46,546 bases of DNA from Thiogranum sp. (lineage in GTDB: Bacteria > Pseudomonadota > Gammaproteobacteria > DSM-19610), in contig JAGXGS010000045.1 in assembly GCA_024636585.1 (NCBI GenBank), positions 1-46,546 of the forward strand. The letters are read 5' to 3'. Below the pieces are notes generated by a model, which saw only the letters and a program-made list of their open reading frames with translations, was not told the DNA's origin and did no database searches. The position numbers and the translations under genes were made by a program. Positions 25,405 through 33,243 of the stretch are shown here, piece after piece. The stretch's first letter is position 1, and every line of letters starts with the position of its first letter.

Positions 25405-25945
25405 TTGCGAGAACGATTTACCCTCAGTCCTGGTTGTCGACGACGACATCGTATTCTGCGAAGTGCTGGCGGATGCGTTGATCAGCCGCGGCTATCAGGT
25501 GGCCACAGCGCACAGCATTAGCGACGGGATGCTGAAAGCCGGAGAACTGGAACCGGAATACGCCATTATCGATCTGAGAATCGGTCAGGAATCAGGACTG
25601 GAACTGACCCGGCAACTGCATGCCCAGGACCCGAATACCCGCATCGTCATCCTGACCGGGTATGCGAGCATTGCCACTGCCGTCGAGGCGATCAAGCTGG
25701 GCGCAGTGCACTATCTGGCCAAACCCGCCGATGCGGATGAAATTCTGGCTTCGTTGCACAAGGATGAAGGTGATTCGAGCATTGCACCGGCAGACAATCC
25801 GCTGTCGGTACGGCGCCTGGAGTGGGAACACCTGCAGAAAGTACTGGCGGAATGCAGCGGAAACATTTCCGCGGCGGCGCGTAAACTGCGCATGCATCGG
25901 CGCACTTTGCAGAGAAAGCTGGCGAAAAGACCGGTGAAGAGCTAA
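25397..25945 (+). CDS. regA: RegA/PrrA family response regulator
   Basis: DNA-binding partner of RegB, 182 residues. The receiver domain (about 10-125) has the acidic pocket VVDDD, phosphorylated Asp59 in IIDLRIG, and Lys in LAKPADA. The C-terminal Fis-type helix-turn-helix carries the highly conserved RegA end VRRLEWEHLQKVL and GNISAAARKLRMHRRTLQRKL. Its ATG lies within the regB 3' end, so the pair is translated together. It likely controls respiratory and redox genes elsewhere; RegA sites are too loose to identify here. Confidence 0.95.
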   Translation: MPDCENDLPSVLVVDDDIVFCEVLADALISRGYQVATAHSISDGMLKAGELEPEYAIIDLRIGQESGLELTRQLHAQDPNTRIVILTGYASIATAVEAIKLGAVHYLAKPADADEILASLHKDEGDSSIAPADNPLSVRRLEWEHLQKVLAECSGNISAAARKLRMHRRTLQRKLAKRPVKS

Positions 25946-26056
25946 TGGGCGAAGCGCGGTAATCCCGTAACGCTGCATCAAACGGCCGGAAATTGCCGCG
26001 GCGCCAGGTGCCTCGCAATGACGAAACTGGTCAGATGTTTCCTGGCGCCTGAAAGG

Positions 26057-26941
26057 CTACTGGCTTGCCAGCCACAGGGTGACGCGCCGGTTCGCCGCCA
26101 GGGCTTTGGCATTTTTTGCCGGATCGATCGATTCGCGCGTACCGAAAATCCGGGTTTCGATCAGCTTGCCCGATAACCCCCGGGAACGCAGGAAGCGCGT
26201 CACCATGGCCGCACGTCGCCGCGATAACTCCAGATTGTAACGTTCATCGCCACGCGCATCGGAAAAGCCACCCAGGACCACGCGCACGTTCGGCTGTCTG
26301 CGTGCCTGGCGAGCGAATACTTCAAGGGCCTTGCGGGCCTGGAGGTCCAGAAGATCGCTGGCGGTTTCGAAATACACGGTCTCTTCCACGAGCGGATCGA
26401 AATCCAGAGAGAACAATGCCGCAGTGCATTCCTTGAAGGTCGATAACGCCGTGCGGAAACGCACCGGCACCAGGACGACTTCGACCTCAGCTTTGCCGCC
26501 GCCCAGGTCAGCGAATCTGAATACCTGCTGCCGGCCCTGCTCAAGCTCGCTGTAGAGGCGCAACGCTTGTTCGTGCGGCAACTCAAGCAGTTTGTTGCCC
26601 CGCGATAACTCGAATTTGCCGAGGCTGCGCACCCCGGGCTGGTGCTGCCAGGGCGGTGCCTCGGAACGCACTTCTACCGTCTGATTCTGAACCGGGGGCT
26701 GATCAACCGCCATGGAAAACTGCATGCGCCGCCCGGAACTCTGCTCAAAGCGCACCCGACCGAAGCGGGGGATCTCGTGCACCAGCGCACACTGTCGAGC
26801 GCTGCTTTCGACTGCCCAGCTGGAATCTTCCCAACTCACCTGAAACTGCTGGGAACCTGCGTTCGCCGCAGCGCTGCACAGCAACGTGGCCGCGCCGCAC
26901 AAGTGCCCCAGGCGTCTCCCACTCTCACGAGAATTATGCAT
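26057..26941 (-). CDS. MotY-like OmpA-family protein
   Basis: Exported protein of 294 residues with a signal peptide (hydrophobic GHLCGAATLLCSAAANA), an N-terminal domain like that of MotY (QCALVHEIPRFGRVRFEQ, about 50-180), and a C-terminal OmpA peptidoglycan-binding domain (about 185-290: VYFETASDLL, LGGFSDARGDERYNLELSRRRA, NRRVTLW). MotY forms the T-ring around sodium-type or Pseudomonas-type flagellar motors and anchors them to murein. No other flagellar gene is in the window, so the motor role is inferred from similarity only. It diverges from the PAS/AAA regulator with 163 bases between starts. Confidence 0.82.
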   Translation of the reverse strand: MHNSRESGRRLGHLCGAATLLCSAAANAGSQQFQVSWEDSSWAVESSARQCALVHEIPRFGRVRFEQSSGRRMQFSMAVDQPPVQNQTVEVRSEAPPWQHQPGVRSLGKFELSRGNKLLELPHEQALRLYSELEQGRQQVFRFADLGGGKAEVEVVLVPVRFRTALSTFKECTAALFSLDFDPLVEETVYFETASDLLDLQARKALEVFARQARRQPNVRVVLGGFSDARGDERYNLELSRRRAAMVTRFLRSRGLSGKLIETRIFGTRESIDPAKNAKALAANRRVTLWLASQ

Positions 26942-27104
26942 GTTCCTGTGTCGACGATTGTATGACGCTCCTTGAGCAAGTTATCGCTAGGGGCTTCTAC
27001 GGGGATTGCAGGCAGAACTCACGGGCTGACCTAAACTGAAAAAGACACGGAAATACAGCGCTGCCGGGAAGATCAGCCAAAAACCCATAACAGAGGGACT
27101 GTTT

Positions 27105-28457
27105 ATGAGCAGGAAGATTGCACTGGAAGTTCAGTCATTGATAGATGCGCAGGATAATCCCTTCGCACTGATCGATTCGAACTACAATATTGTTTCCGCC
27201 AACAAGGCCTACCAACAGGCTTATGCGACGTCTGCGAACAACATCATCGGCAAAAAATGCCATGAAGTTTCGCACCGCTCGCAGGTGCCGTGCCACCTGA
27301 ATGGTGAGGATTGCCCGCACCAGCAACTGTTCGCCACGCGCCAGCCCAGCCAGGCGCTGCACATCCACTACGACACCAATGCCCAGCCGGAACATGTGCG
27401 CATCAAGGCAAGTCCGATATCCGGGCCCGACGGGGAACTGTATATGGGCGAGTCCATAACGACTTTCGCACATAGCGACGATCTCGACTGCGTGCAACAA
27501 AAGCAGATAGGAAGATCCAGCGCATTCATGGATTGCTTTTCCATGCTCACAAAGGCCACGAATTCCGGAGCGCCAATGCTGCTGCGCGGCGAGCCTGGAG
27601 TCGGCACCGATCTGGCGGCTGAATACATTCATACCCATTCCGCACGCGCCGGACAGCCGTTCTCCATCATCGACTGCAAGGCGTTTGAAGAGTCGGCACT
27701 GGAAAGCGAACTGTTCGGTCATGAAGCCGGTGCCTTCACTGCCTGCAGCGGCCGGCGCTATGGCCTGTTCGAGCAGAGCGACGGTGGCACATTGTTCTTC
27801 AGCGAAATCGCCGATCTACCTGTAACATTACAGCGGCGTCTGCTGCGGGCGATGGAATCCGGTCAGTTCCAGCGAGTTGGCGGTCAGGAAACAGTTTCCG
27901 CCGATGTGCGCATCATCTGCGCAAGTGCCGCGAATCTGCCGCAACTGCTCGTCGACAGACAGCTCGACGCCGCATTTTATCGCCGCATCGAAGAGAACGC
28001 GATCGACATACCGCCGCTGCGCAAGCGCCGCGCCGATATTGCAGCACTGGCTAATGCGCTGCTGCAGCGCATGGGCACACGCGATGATCCGAACCACCAG
28101 CTCAGCGATGAAGCGGTGGAGGTTTTATTGCGCTACGACTATCCCGGCAATGTGCGCGAACTGCGGCACATCCTTCAGGAAGCCGTGGCGCAGAGCAGTA
28201 ACGGGATCATTACGCCACGGCAGATACGCATCCACAACACGCCAACGGCACATCAAGCCCACGGGGATTTCCATTTTACCGATGGACAGGGCAAGGGACC
28301 GTCGATGAAAGGCCTGGAATCCCGTTACATTGCCGAGCTGCTCTCGGAACATCGCGGCAAGCGTGCCAAGGTCGCCGAGATCCTCGGCATCAGCGAGCGC
28401 ACCCTGTACCGCAAGTTGAAGCTCTACGGCCTGCAGGGAGTCGGACGCGCGATGTAA
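27105..28457 (+). CDS. sigma54-activator-like regulator with PAS domain and degenerate AAA+ core
   Basis: Regulator of 450 residues. An N-terminal PAS domain (about 10-120) holds a Cys/His cluster, C52, C63 and C70 in KKCHEVSHRS, VPCHLNG and EDCPH, a possible metal or redox site. The central domain (about 135-375) aligns with bacterial enhancer-binding proteins, but Walker A reads GEPGVGTD (162-169) without the Lys, Walker B reads GGTLFFSEI (no Asp at 233), and the sigma54-contact loop reads GAFTAC (209-214) instead of GAFTGA. A C-terminal Fis-type HTH (about 405-443, KVAEILGISERTLYRKL) is intact. So DNA binding is expected, ATP hydrolysis and sigma54 activation are not. AGGG lies 8 bases before the ATG. 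Partners unknown. Confidence 0.88.
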   Translation: MSRKIALEVQSLIDAQDNPFALIDSNYNIVSANKAYQQAYATSANNIIGKKCHEVSHRSQVPCHLNGEDCPHQQLFATRQPSQALHIHYDTNAQPEHVRIKASPISGPDGELYMGESITTFAHSDDLDCVQQKQIGRSSAFMDCFSMLTKATNSGAPMLLRGEPGVGTDLAAEYIHTHSARAGQPFSIIDCKAFEESALESELFGHEAGAFTACSGRRYGLFEQSDGGTLFFSEIADLPVTLQRRLLRAMESGQFQRVGGQETVSADVRIICASAANLPQLLVDRQLDAAFYRRIEENAIDIPPLRKRRADIAALANALLQRMGTRDDPNHQLSDEAVEVLLRYDYPGNVRELRHILQEAVAQSSNGIITPRQIRIHNTPTAHQAHGDFHFTDGQGKGPSMKGLESRYIAELLSEHRGKRAKVAEILGISERTLYRKLKLYGLQGVGRAM

Positions 28458-28473
28458 TCAGCAGACGCCGGCG

Positions 28474-28821
28474 TCAGGCCGGCACCAGCAACAGATGTCG
28501 ATAGCCGCCTGCGCTGAGCGTGCAAGCGCATTTATGTAGCGCCATCACGTCGGCCGCAGAGAGAGGCTGCGGCTGCCCGGTTCCGAGTACCGCGGCTATC
28601 TCGCCCGGGGTGGCGCCGCAACCGATCCCGTCGTGGATGCGCAGCATCAGCGTCCACCCAGCGCGACAGCCCGCGACAGTTTCCACTTTGATGATGCCTG
28701 CGCGGCGCAGGCGCCCCTGTTCCGGATTGCGGCGCAAGAATTCCCAGGCCCAAGTGGCACTGTCAAGTGCAGCTGTAAACGTATATTGTTGCGCTTCGTT
28801 CCAATGTTGTTCAGACATCAT
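28474..28821 (-). CDS. small DUF6499/DUF2285-like protein
   Basis: A 115-residue soluble protein. The N-terminal part (SATWAWEFLRRNPEQGR) matches the pattern of the DUF6499 putative transcriptional-regulator domain, and the end (GYRHLLLVPA) recalls DUF2285. The Cys residues in GIGCGA and HKCACTL are noteworthy. Two adjacent ATG codons (28821 and 28818) are possible starts; the frame extending to 28980 overlaps argE and is not used. It converges on the PAS/AAA regulator gene (16 bases between stops) and lies only 31 bases from divergent argE. Such domains are often found on mobile elements, but no other mobile-element sign is seen. Function unknown. Confidence 0.65.
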   Translation of the reverse strand: MMSEQHWNEAQQYTFTAALDSATWAWEFLRRNPEQGRLRRAGIIKVETVAGCRAGWTLMLRIHDGIGCGATPGEIAAVLGTGQPQPLSAADVMALHKCACTLSAGGYRHLLLVPA

Positions 28822-28852
28822 TCCAGACCAGGGTAAGCACAGGTTCCTCGGC

Positions 28853-30019
28853 ATGCATACAGCACCCTCACTCCTGCAGATGATCGATGCATTGATCGCC
28901 ACGCCGTCGATCAGCAGCGCCAATCCGCAGCTCGACCAGGGCAACCGGCCGGTGATCGACCTGCTGGCCGGCTGGCTCACCGACAGAGGTTATCAGGTCG
29001 AGATTATGCCGGTTCCCGGCCGACCCGATAAAGCCAACCTGATTGCCACTCTGGGTAGCGGGCCCGGCGGGCTGGTGCTGGCCGGTCATACCGACACGGT
29101 GCCTTATGACGAGGGCCGCTGGCAACATGATCCGTTCCGGCTCAGCGAGGCGGATGGTCGCCTGTACGGACTCGGCACGTCCGATATGAAAGCCTTTCTT
29201 GCCATCGCCATCGATGCCGCGAGTCTGTATACGGCCGGGCAGCTGCGCGAACCGCTGATCCTGGTGGCCACCGCTGACGAGGAAAGCTCCATGGACGGCG
29301 CCAAGGCACTGGTCAGCGCCCATCGCCCCCAGGCACGTTATGCGGTCATCGGTGAACCGACCGGCATGCGCCCGGTGCGTATGCACAAGGGCATACTGAT
29401 GGAGGCGATCCAGCTCAAGGGACGCTCCGGTCATTCGAGCGATCCGGCACTGGGCAACAGCGCCCTCGAAGGCATGCACAAGGTAATAGGTGAATTGCTG
29501 CGCTGGCGCGGAGAACTGCAGGCGCAGCACCGCAATCCGCTGTTTGCGGTGCCGTTCCCGACGCTCAATCTGGGACACATCCATGGTGGCGACAACCCGA
29601 ACCGGATCTGCCCCGAGTGTGAGCTGCAGATCGATCTGCGCCCCCTGCCCGGTATGGACCTGGATGCATTGCGCCATACTATGCAGCAACGCCTGCAGCG
29701 CGTTATCCAGGATACCGGCCTCGAACTGAGTTGCCGACCGCTGTTCGACGGCACTCCGGCAATGGAAACACCGGCCAGCTCGGAAATCGTACTCGCCACC
29801 GAACAGCTCACCGGCTACGCCGCATCGGCGGTGGCCTTCGGTACCGAGGGACCCTACTTCCAGGCGCTCGGCATGAACACGGTGGTGATGGGTCCGGGTG
29901 ACATCGAACAGGCGCACCAACCGGATGAATATCTGTCCCTGGCGCGTATCCAGCCAACCATCGATGTGCTGCGCCAGCTGATCCAGCGCTTCTGCGTCGC
30001 ACCCGGCGAACCACCGTAA
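28853..30019 (+). CDS. argE: acetylornithine deacetylase ArgE
   Basis: M20-family zinc hydrolase releasing ornithine from N-acetylornithine. The ATG at 28853 gives 388 residues starting MHTAPSLLQMIDAL; the frame running back to 28520 covers the DUF6499 gene on the other strand. Metal-site residues are visible: AGHTDTVPYD, GLGTSDMK, ADEESSMDG, GEPTGM and the C-terminal AHQPDEY. It is followed 62 bases later by argA. Presence of both ArgE and ArgA points to the linear acetyl pathway rather than ArgJ recycling. Confidence 0.95.
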   Translation: MHTAPSLLQMIDALIATPSISSANPQLDQGNRPVIDLLAGWLTDRGYQVEIMPVPGRPDKANLIATLGSGPGGLVLAGHTDTVPYDEGRWQHDPFRLSEADGRLYGLGTSDMKAFLAIAIDAASLYTAGQLREPLILVATADEESSMDGAKALVSAHRPQARYAVIGEPTGMRPVRMHKGILMEAIQLKGRSGHSSDPALGNSALEGMHKVIGELLRWRGELQAQHRNPLFAVPFPTLNLGHIHGGDNPNRICPECELQIDLRPLPGMDLDALRHTMQQRLQRVIQDTGLELSCRPLFDGTPAMETPASSEIVLATEQLTGYAASAVAFGTEGPYFQALGMNTVVMGPGDIEQAHQPDEYLSLARIQPTIDVLRQLIQRFCVAPGEPP

Positions 30020-30044
30020 GCACAGCGCAGCGCTTTCACTAAAG

Positions 30045-30074
30045 TTGTTTTTCGCGCAACGAAACCGTTACTCT
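30045..30074 (+). promoter_or_regulatory. possible promoter of argA
   Basis: TTGTTT (30045-30050) and TACTCT (30069-30074) with an 18-base spacer. The -10 ends 7 bases before the argA ATG, and no ribosome site is seen, so the transcript could be leaderless. Consensus match is moderate. Confidence 0.35.
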
Positions 30075-30081
30075 AGCGATT

Positions 30082-31410
30082 ATGACCAACAGGCAGAATA
30101 AACAATTACAAAACGCTTTCGTGTCCAGCATTCGCCATGCAGCACCTTATATACAGGCGCATCGTGGCAAGACCGTGGTAATCACCTTCGGCGGCGAAAC
30201 CGTCGATGAGCAATTCGATCGCCTGGTTCACGACATCGCATTACTGCATACGCTGGGCATCCGCCTGGTGCTGGTGCATGGCGCACGCCCTCAGATCGAG
30301 CAACGGCTTCAGCACCGGCAGGCGGAAATCCGCTATGTAAACGGCTTGCGGGTAACTGACGATACAGCGCTCGCTGCCGTGAAAGATGCGGTTGGCAGCC
30401 TGCGCGTCGACATCGAGGCCAAGCTTTCCATGAGCCTCGTCAATACGCCCACCGCGGGTGCACGGATCGGTGTAGCAACCGGCAACTTCGTCATTGCCAA
30501 ACCCCTGGGCATACGTGACGGAGTCGATTACTGCCATACCGGTAGCGTGCGACGCATCGATGCGCAGGGCATCCACCAGCAGCTGGACGCCGACCGCGTG
30601 GTGCTGCTGTCCCCGCTCGGCTATTCACCCACCGGCGAAGTATTCAACCTCAGTGCCGAAGAAGTGGCGACTGCAGCGGCAGTGGCTCTGCATGCGGAAA
30701 AGCTCGTACTACTGGTGCAGGGAAAGGGCTTGCGCGATGCGCGGCGGCACCCGATCCGGGAGCTGTCACTGGAAGGCGCCGAACAGGTTCTGCAATCGCG
30801 CCGCAAGCTGGACAGCGAATGGGTTCGCCACCTCAACAGCGCCATAGAAAGTTGCCGCAGCGGCGTGAAGCGCACGCACCTGATCGATCATCATGCCGAT
30901 GGCGGCCTGTTACAGGAGCTGTTCACGCGTGACGGTGTGGGCACGCTGATCAGCGCGGAAACCTATGAGGGCCTGCGCCGCGCCACCATCGACGACGTCG
31001 GCGGCATACTGCAACTGATCGCTCCACTGGAAGAAGCCGGCGTGCTGGTCAAGCGGTCGCGGGAAATGCTGGAAATGGAAACCGACCATTTCCTGGTAGT
31101 CAAACGCGACGGCATGATCATCGCCTGTGCGGCGTTGTATCCATATGAGGAAGGCTTCGCAGAATTGTCCTGTCTGGCAGTGCACACTGACTATCGCACC
31201 GAGGGACGCGGCAGCGCCCTGCTTGAAGCGATAGAGAGACATGCCCGGCACAACAGGATCACACAGTTGTTCGTACTGACTACCCAGACCTCGCACTGGT
31301 TCCGCGAGCGCGGCTTCCGCCCCGCCGAAACGGCCGAGCTGCCGGTAAAAAAGAAAGACCTGTACAACTACCAGCGTAAGTCGAAAGTCTATATCAAGGC
31401 GCTCGGCTGA
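30082..31410 (+). CDS. argA: amino-acid N-acetyltransferase ArgA
   Basis: N-acetylglutamate synthase, first committed step of arginine synthesis. The 442-residue protein has an N-terminal amino-acid-kinase fold (about 20-285, KTVVITFGGE, LVLVHGARPQI) that carries the arginine feedback site in the family, and a C-terminal GNAT domain (about 295-440) with the acetyl-CoA-binding segment VHTDYRTEGRGSALLEA. Length and order match E. coli ArgA. Its stop overlaps the cpdA start (TGATG). Confidence 0.96.
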   Translation: MTNRQNKQLQNAFVSSIRHAAPYIQAHRGKTVVITFGGETVDEQFDRLVHDIALLHTLGIRLVLVHGARPQIEQRLQHRQAEIRYVNGLRVTDDTALAAVKDAVGSLRVDIEAKLSMSLVNTPTAGARIGVATGNFVIAKPLGIRDGVDYCHTGSVRRIDAQGIHQQLDADRVVLLSPLGYSPTGEVFNLSAEEVATAAAVALHAEKLVLLVQGKGLRDARRHPIRELSLEGAEQVLQSRRKLDSEWVRHLNSAIESCRSGVKRTHLIDHHADGGLLQELFTRDGVGTLISAETYEGLRRATIDDVGGILQLIAPLEEAGVLVKRSREMLEMETDHFLVVKRDGMIIACAALYPYEEGFAELSCLAVHTDYRTEGRGSALLEAIERHARHNRITQLFVLTTQTSHWFRERGFRPAETAELPVKKKDLYNYQRKSKVYIKALG

Positions 31411-32201
31411 TGTCCGGCCCGCTGCGGATCGCCCAGATCACTGACACGCACCTGCATGCGACAGCCGATGCCAACCTGCTGGGGCTCAGGACCAGGCATT
31501 GTCTGGATGCGGTGATCGAACTGGTACAGCAGGATGTGCCACCGGATCTGGTCGTTGCCAGCGGTGACCTCAGTCATGACGGTTCGGCACAGTCCTATCA
31601 GCAGGTACGCGAATGCTTCGAGCGCATCGGCGCGCCCGTGTACTGCCTGCCCGGCAATCATGACGAAGCAGATGTGCTGCACCATTCACTGAACGACGGC
31701 AGCTTTCATCACCAGCGCAGTCACTGCGCGGGCGGCTGGCAACAGATTTTTCTGGATTCAACCATGGCGGGCAGCGAAGGCGGCCACCTTGGCCAGCAGG
31801 AGCTGGCCGACCTGGACCGGGCACTGGGCGAACAGCCTGATGTGCCGGCACTGATCTGGCTCCACCACCAGCCGGTCAACATCGGCAGTCGCTGGCTGGA
31901 TACCATGGCAGTCGACAATCCGGATGCTTTCTTCACCATTGTCGATCGCCATCCGCAGGTACGTGCCATTACCTGGGGACATGTGCATCAACTGTTTGAA
32001 CAGCGCAGAAACGATGTACTGCTGCTCGCCACCCCGTCGACCTGCATTCAGTTCCTGCCCCACAGCAATGAATTTGAAGTGGACAGAATTCCCCCCGGAT
32101 ACCGGTGGCTGGAACTGTTCAGCGACGGCTCGCTCGAGACCGGCATCCGGCGCGTGCGGCGGATCCCGGGCGAAATCGATTTGCAGGCGCGCGGCTACTG
32201 A
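31410..32201 (+). CDS. cpdA: 3',5'-cyclic-AMP phosphodiesterase CpdA
   Basis: Dinuclear metallophosphoesterase that hydrolyses cAMP. The 263-residue protein has all metal-binding blocks: QITDTHLH, ASGDLSHDGS, LPGNHDEAD, WLHHQP and TWGHVHQ. Its ATG shares one base with the argA stop, so translation is coupled. Other calcineurin-like phosphodiesterases share these motifs; the CpdA call rests on length, overall resemblance and the gammaproteobacterial setting. Confidence 0.88.
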   Translation: MSGPLRIAQITDTHLHATADANLLGLRTRHCLDAVIELVQQDVPPDLVVASGDLSHDGSAQSYQQVRECFERIGAPVYCLPGNHDEADVLHHSLNDGSFHHQRSHCAGGWQQIFLDSTMAGSEGGHLGQQELADLDRALGEQPDVPALIWLHHQPVNIGSRWLDTMAVDNPDAFFTIVDRHPQVRAITWGHVHQLFEQRRNDVLLLATPSTCIQFLPHSNEFEVDRIPPGYRWLELFSDGSLETGIRRVRRIPGEIDLQARGY

Positions 32202-32220
32202 GCCTTTCACCTGCGTAACG

Positions 32221-33240
32221 CTACTCCGGCAACGGGTAACGCTCCATCAGATAACCCAGACAATCCTGGCGAATGACGCGCTCGTCGAGTGTAAACATGG
32301 ACGGCATCATGGGACGCGTGGTGCGCAGCAGGCGATCCTCGATGCTGAAATATTTCTTACTCACGTCTGCGCCCTGTTCATCCGTCGCTTCCACCGGCAT
32401 CACCTCGACGCCATTGAGTTCCGCCAGCACCGTGCCCGGCGACAGTTCGCGAAAGTTCAGGTGGTCGAGATCGTCGACAAAGCGGATGTCCACCGGCTGT
32501 TCGCCGAAGCCGAAACTGAATGCCTGCGGCACGCGCACGATGGCGACCGTGTGGAACAGGTCCAGGTCGCGCGCTGCCAGCGGGTGATCGGGAATTTCGC
32601 TGAGATGCAGACAGGCATCGATAAATTCCCGGGCATGCTGCTCGCCCGCCCCCTGCCCTACCTTGCCGCATTCCACCGTTACAGCCGGACACAGTTGTGC
32701 AAATGCCATCGACTGCACGCCGAGCGGGCGCACGAAATAGACCAGCGTACGGCTGAACAGGCGCGCCAGGTGCAATGACCCATGATTGATATAGTTCACG
32801 CAGGCATAGTGCGGATTGATCCCGGTATTGTTATGAACATCGAGACTCGCGAACGGCTTGCGCTCCTGCATGATATCGAAAATCTCGCTCATCATGCGCC
32901 GCTCCGCGCTATCGGGATGATCAGTGCCCGGCCATACACGGTTGTAGTCGGGCTGCCCGGCCAGCCGCCGCAAGCCATCGCGTGCCGCCTCGACATTGCC
33001 GACAAAAATGCTCAGCGCCCGCGGCAGCGACTTATCAGCGTACTCCTTCAGGATTGATTGCAGGGCCAGGAAACCTGTCGTTTCGTTACCATGCAGCAGG
33101 ACGGATACGAACAGCGGTTGCTCGCGGCGCCCCGGCAAATGAATCAATGCCGGACCGCCAAGCAGATCGGCAAGTTGCGTCGGCGCCGCGGTCAGGAAAC
33201 CTTCAGGCAAGGCATCGAACTGGCGCAACAGACTTCCCAT
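32221..33240 (-). CDS. M14/AstE-like zinc hydrolase (succinylglutamate desuccinylase/aspartoacylase family)
   Basis: Zinc carboxypeptidase-fold hydrolase of 339 residues. The zinc ligands are H50 and E53 (LLHGNETTG) and H136 (DVHNNTG), and E190 in VTVECGKVG is placed as the catalytic Glu. The substrate is unlikely to be succinylglutamate, since no other ast genes are near. The gene lies 3 bases after the GCS2 ligase gene, and the two form the end of the amgK-murU operon. A hydrolase for the amide product of the neighbouring ligase, or for a glutamyl or murein-derived peptide, is a reasonable guess. Confidence 0.8.
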   Translation of the reverse strand: MGSLLRQFDALPEGFLTAAPTQLADLLGGPALIHLPGRREQPLFVSVLLHGNETTGFLALQSILKEYADKSLPRALSIFVGNVEAARDGLRRLAGQPDYNRVWPGTDHPDSAERRMMSEIFDIMQERKPFASLDVHNNTGINPHYACVNYINHGSLHLARLFSRTLVYFVRPLGVQSMAFAQLCPAVTVECGKVGQGAGEQHAREFIDACLHLSEIPDHPLAARDLDLFHTVAIVRVPQAFSFGFGEQPVDIRFVDDLDHLNFRELSPGTVLAELNGVEVMPVEATDEQGADVSKKYFSIEDRLLRTTRPMMPSMFTLDERVIRQDCLGYLMERYPLPE

Positions 33241-33243
33241 GCC

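Noticed and set aside
28520-28852. N-terminal extension of argE
   Set aside because: The extra residues are Arg/Ser/Pro-rich with no family match and are antisense to the DUF6499-like gene.
28868-29920. 350-codon minus-strand open frame
   Set aside because: Antisense to argE, which has all M20 metal motifs; the product resembles no protein.
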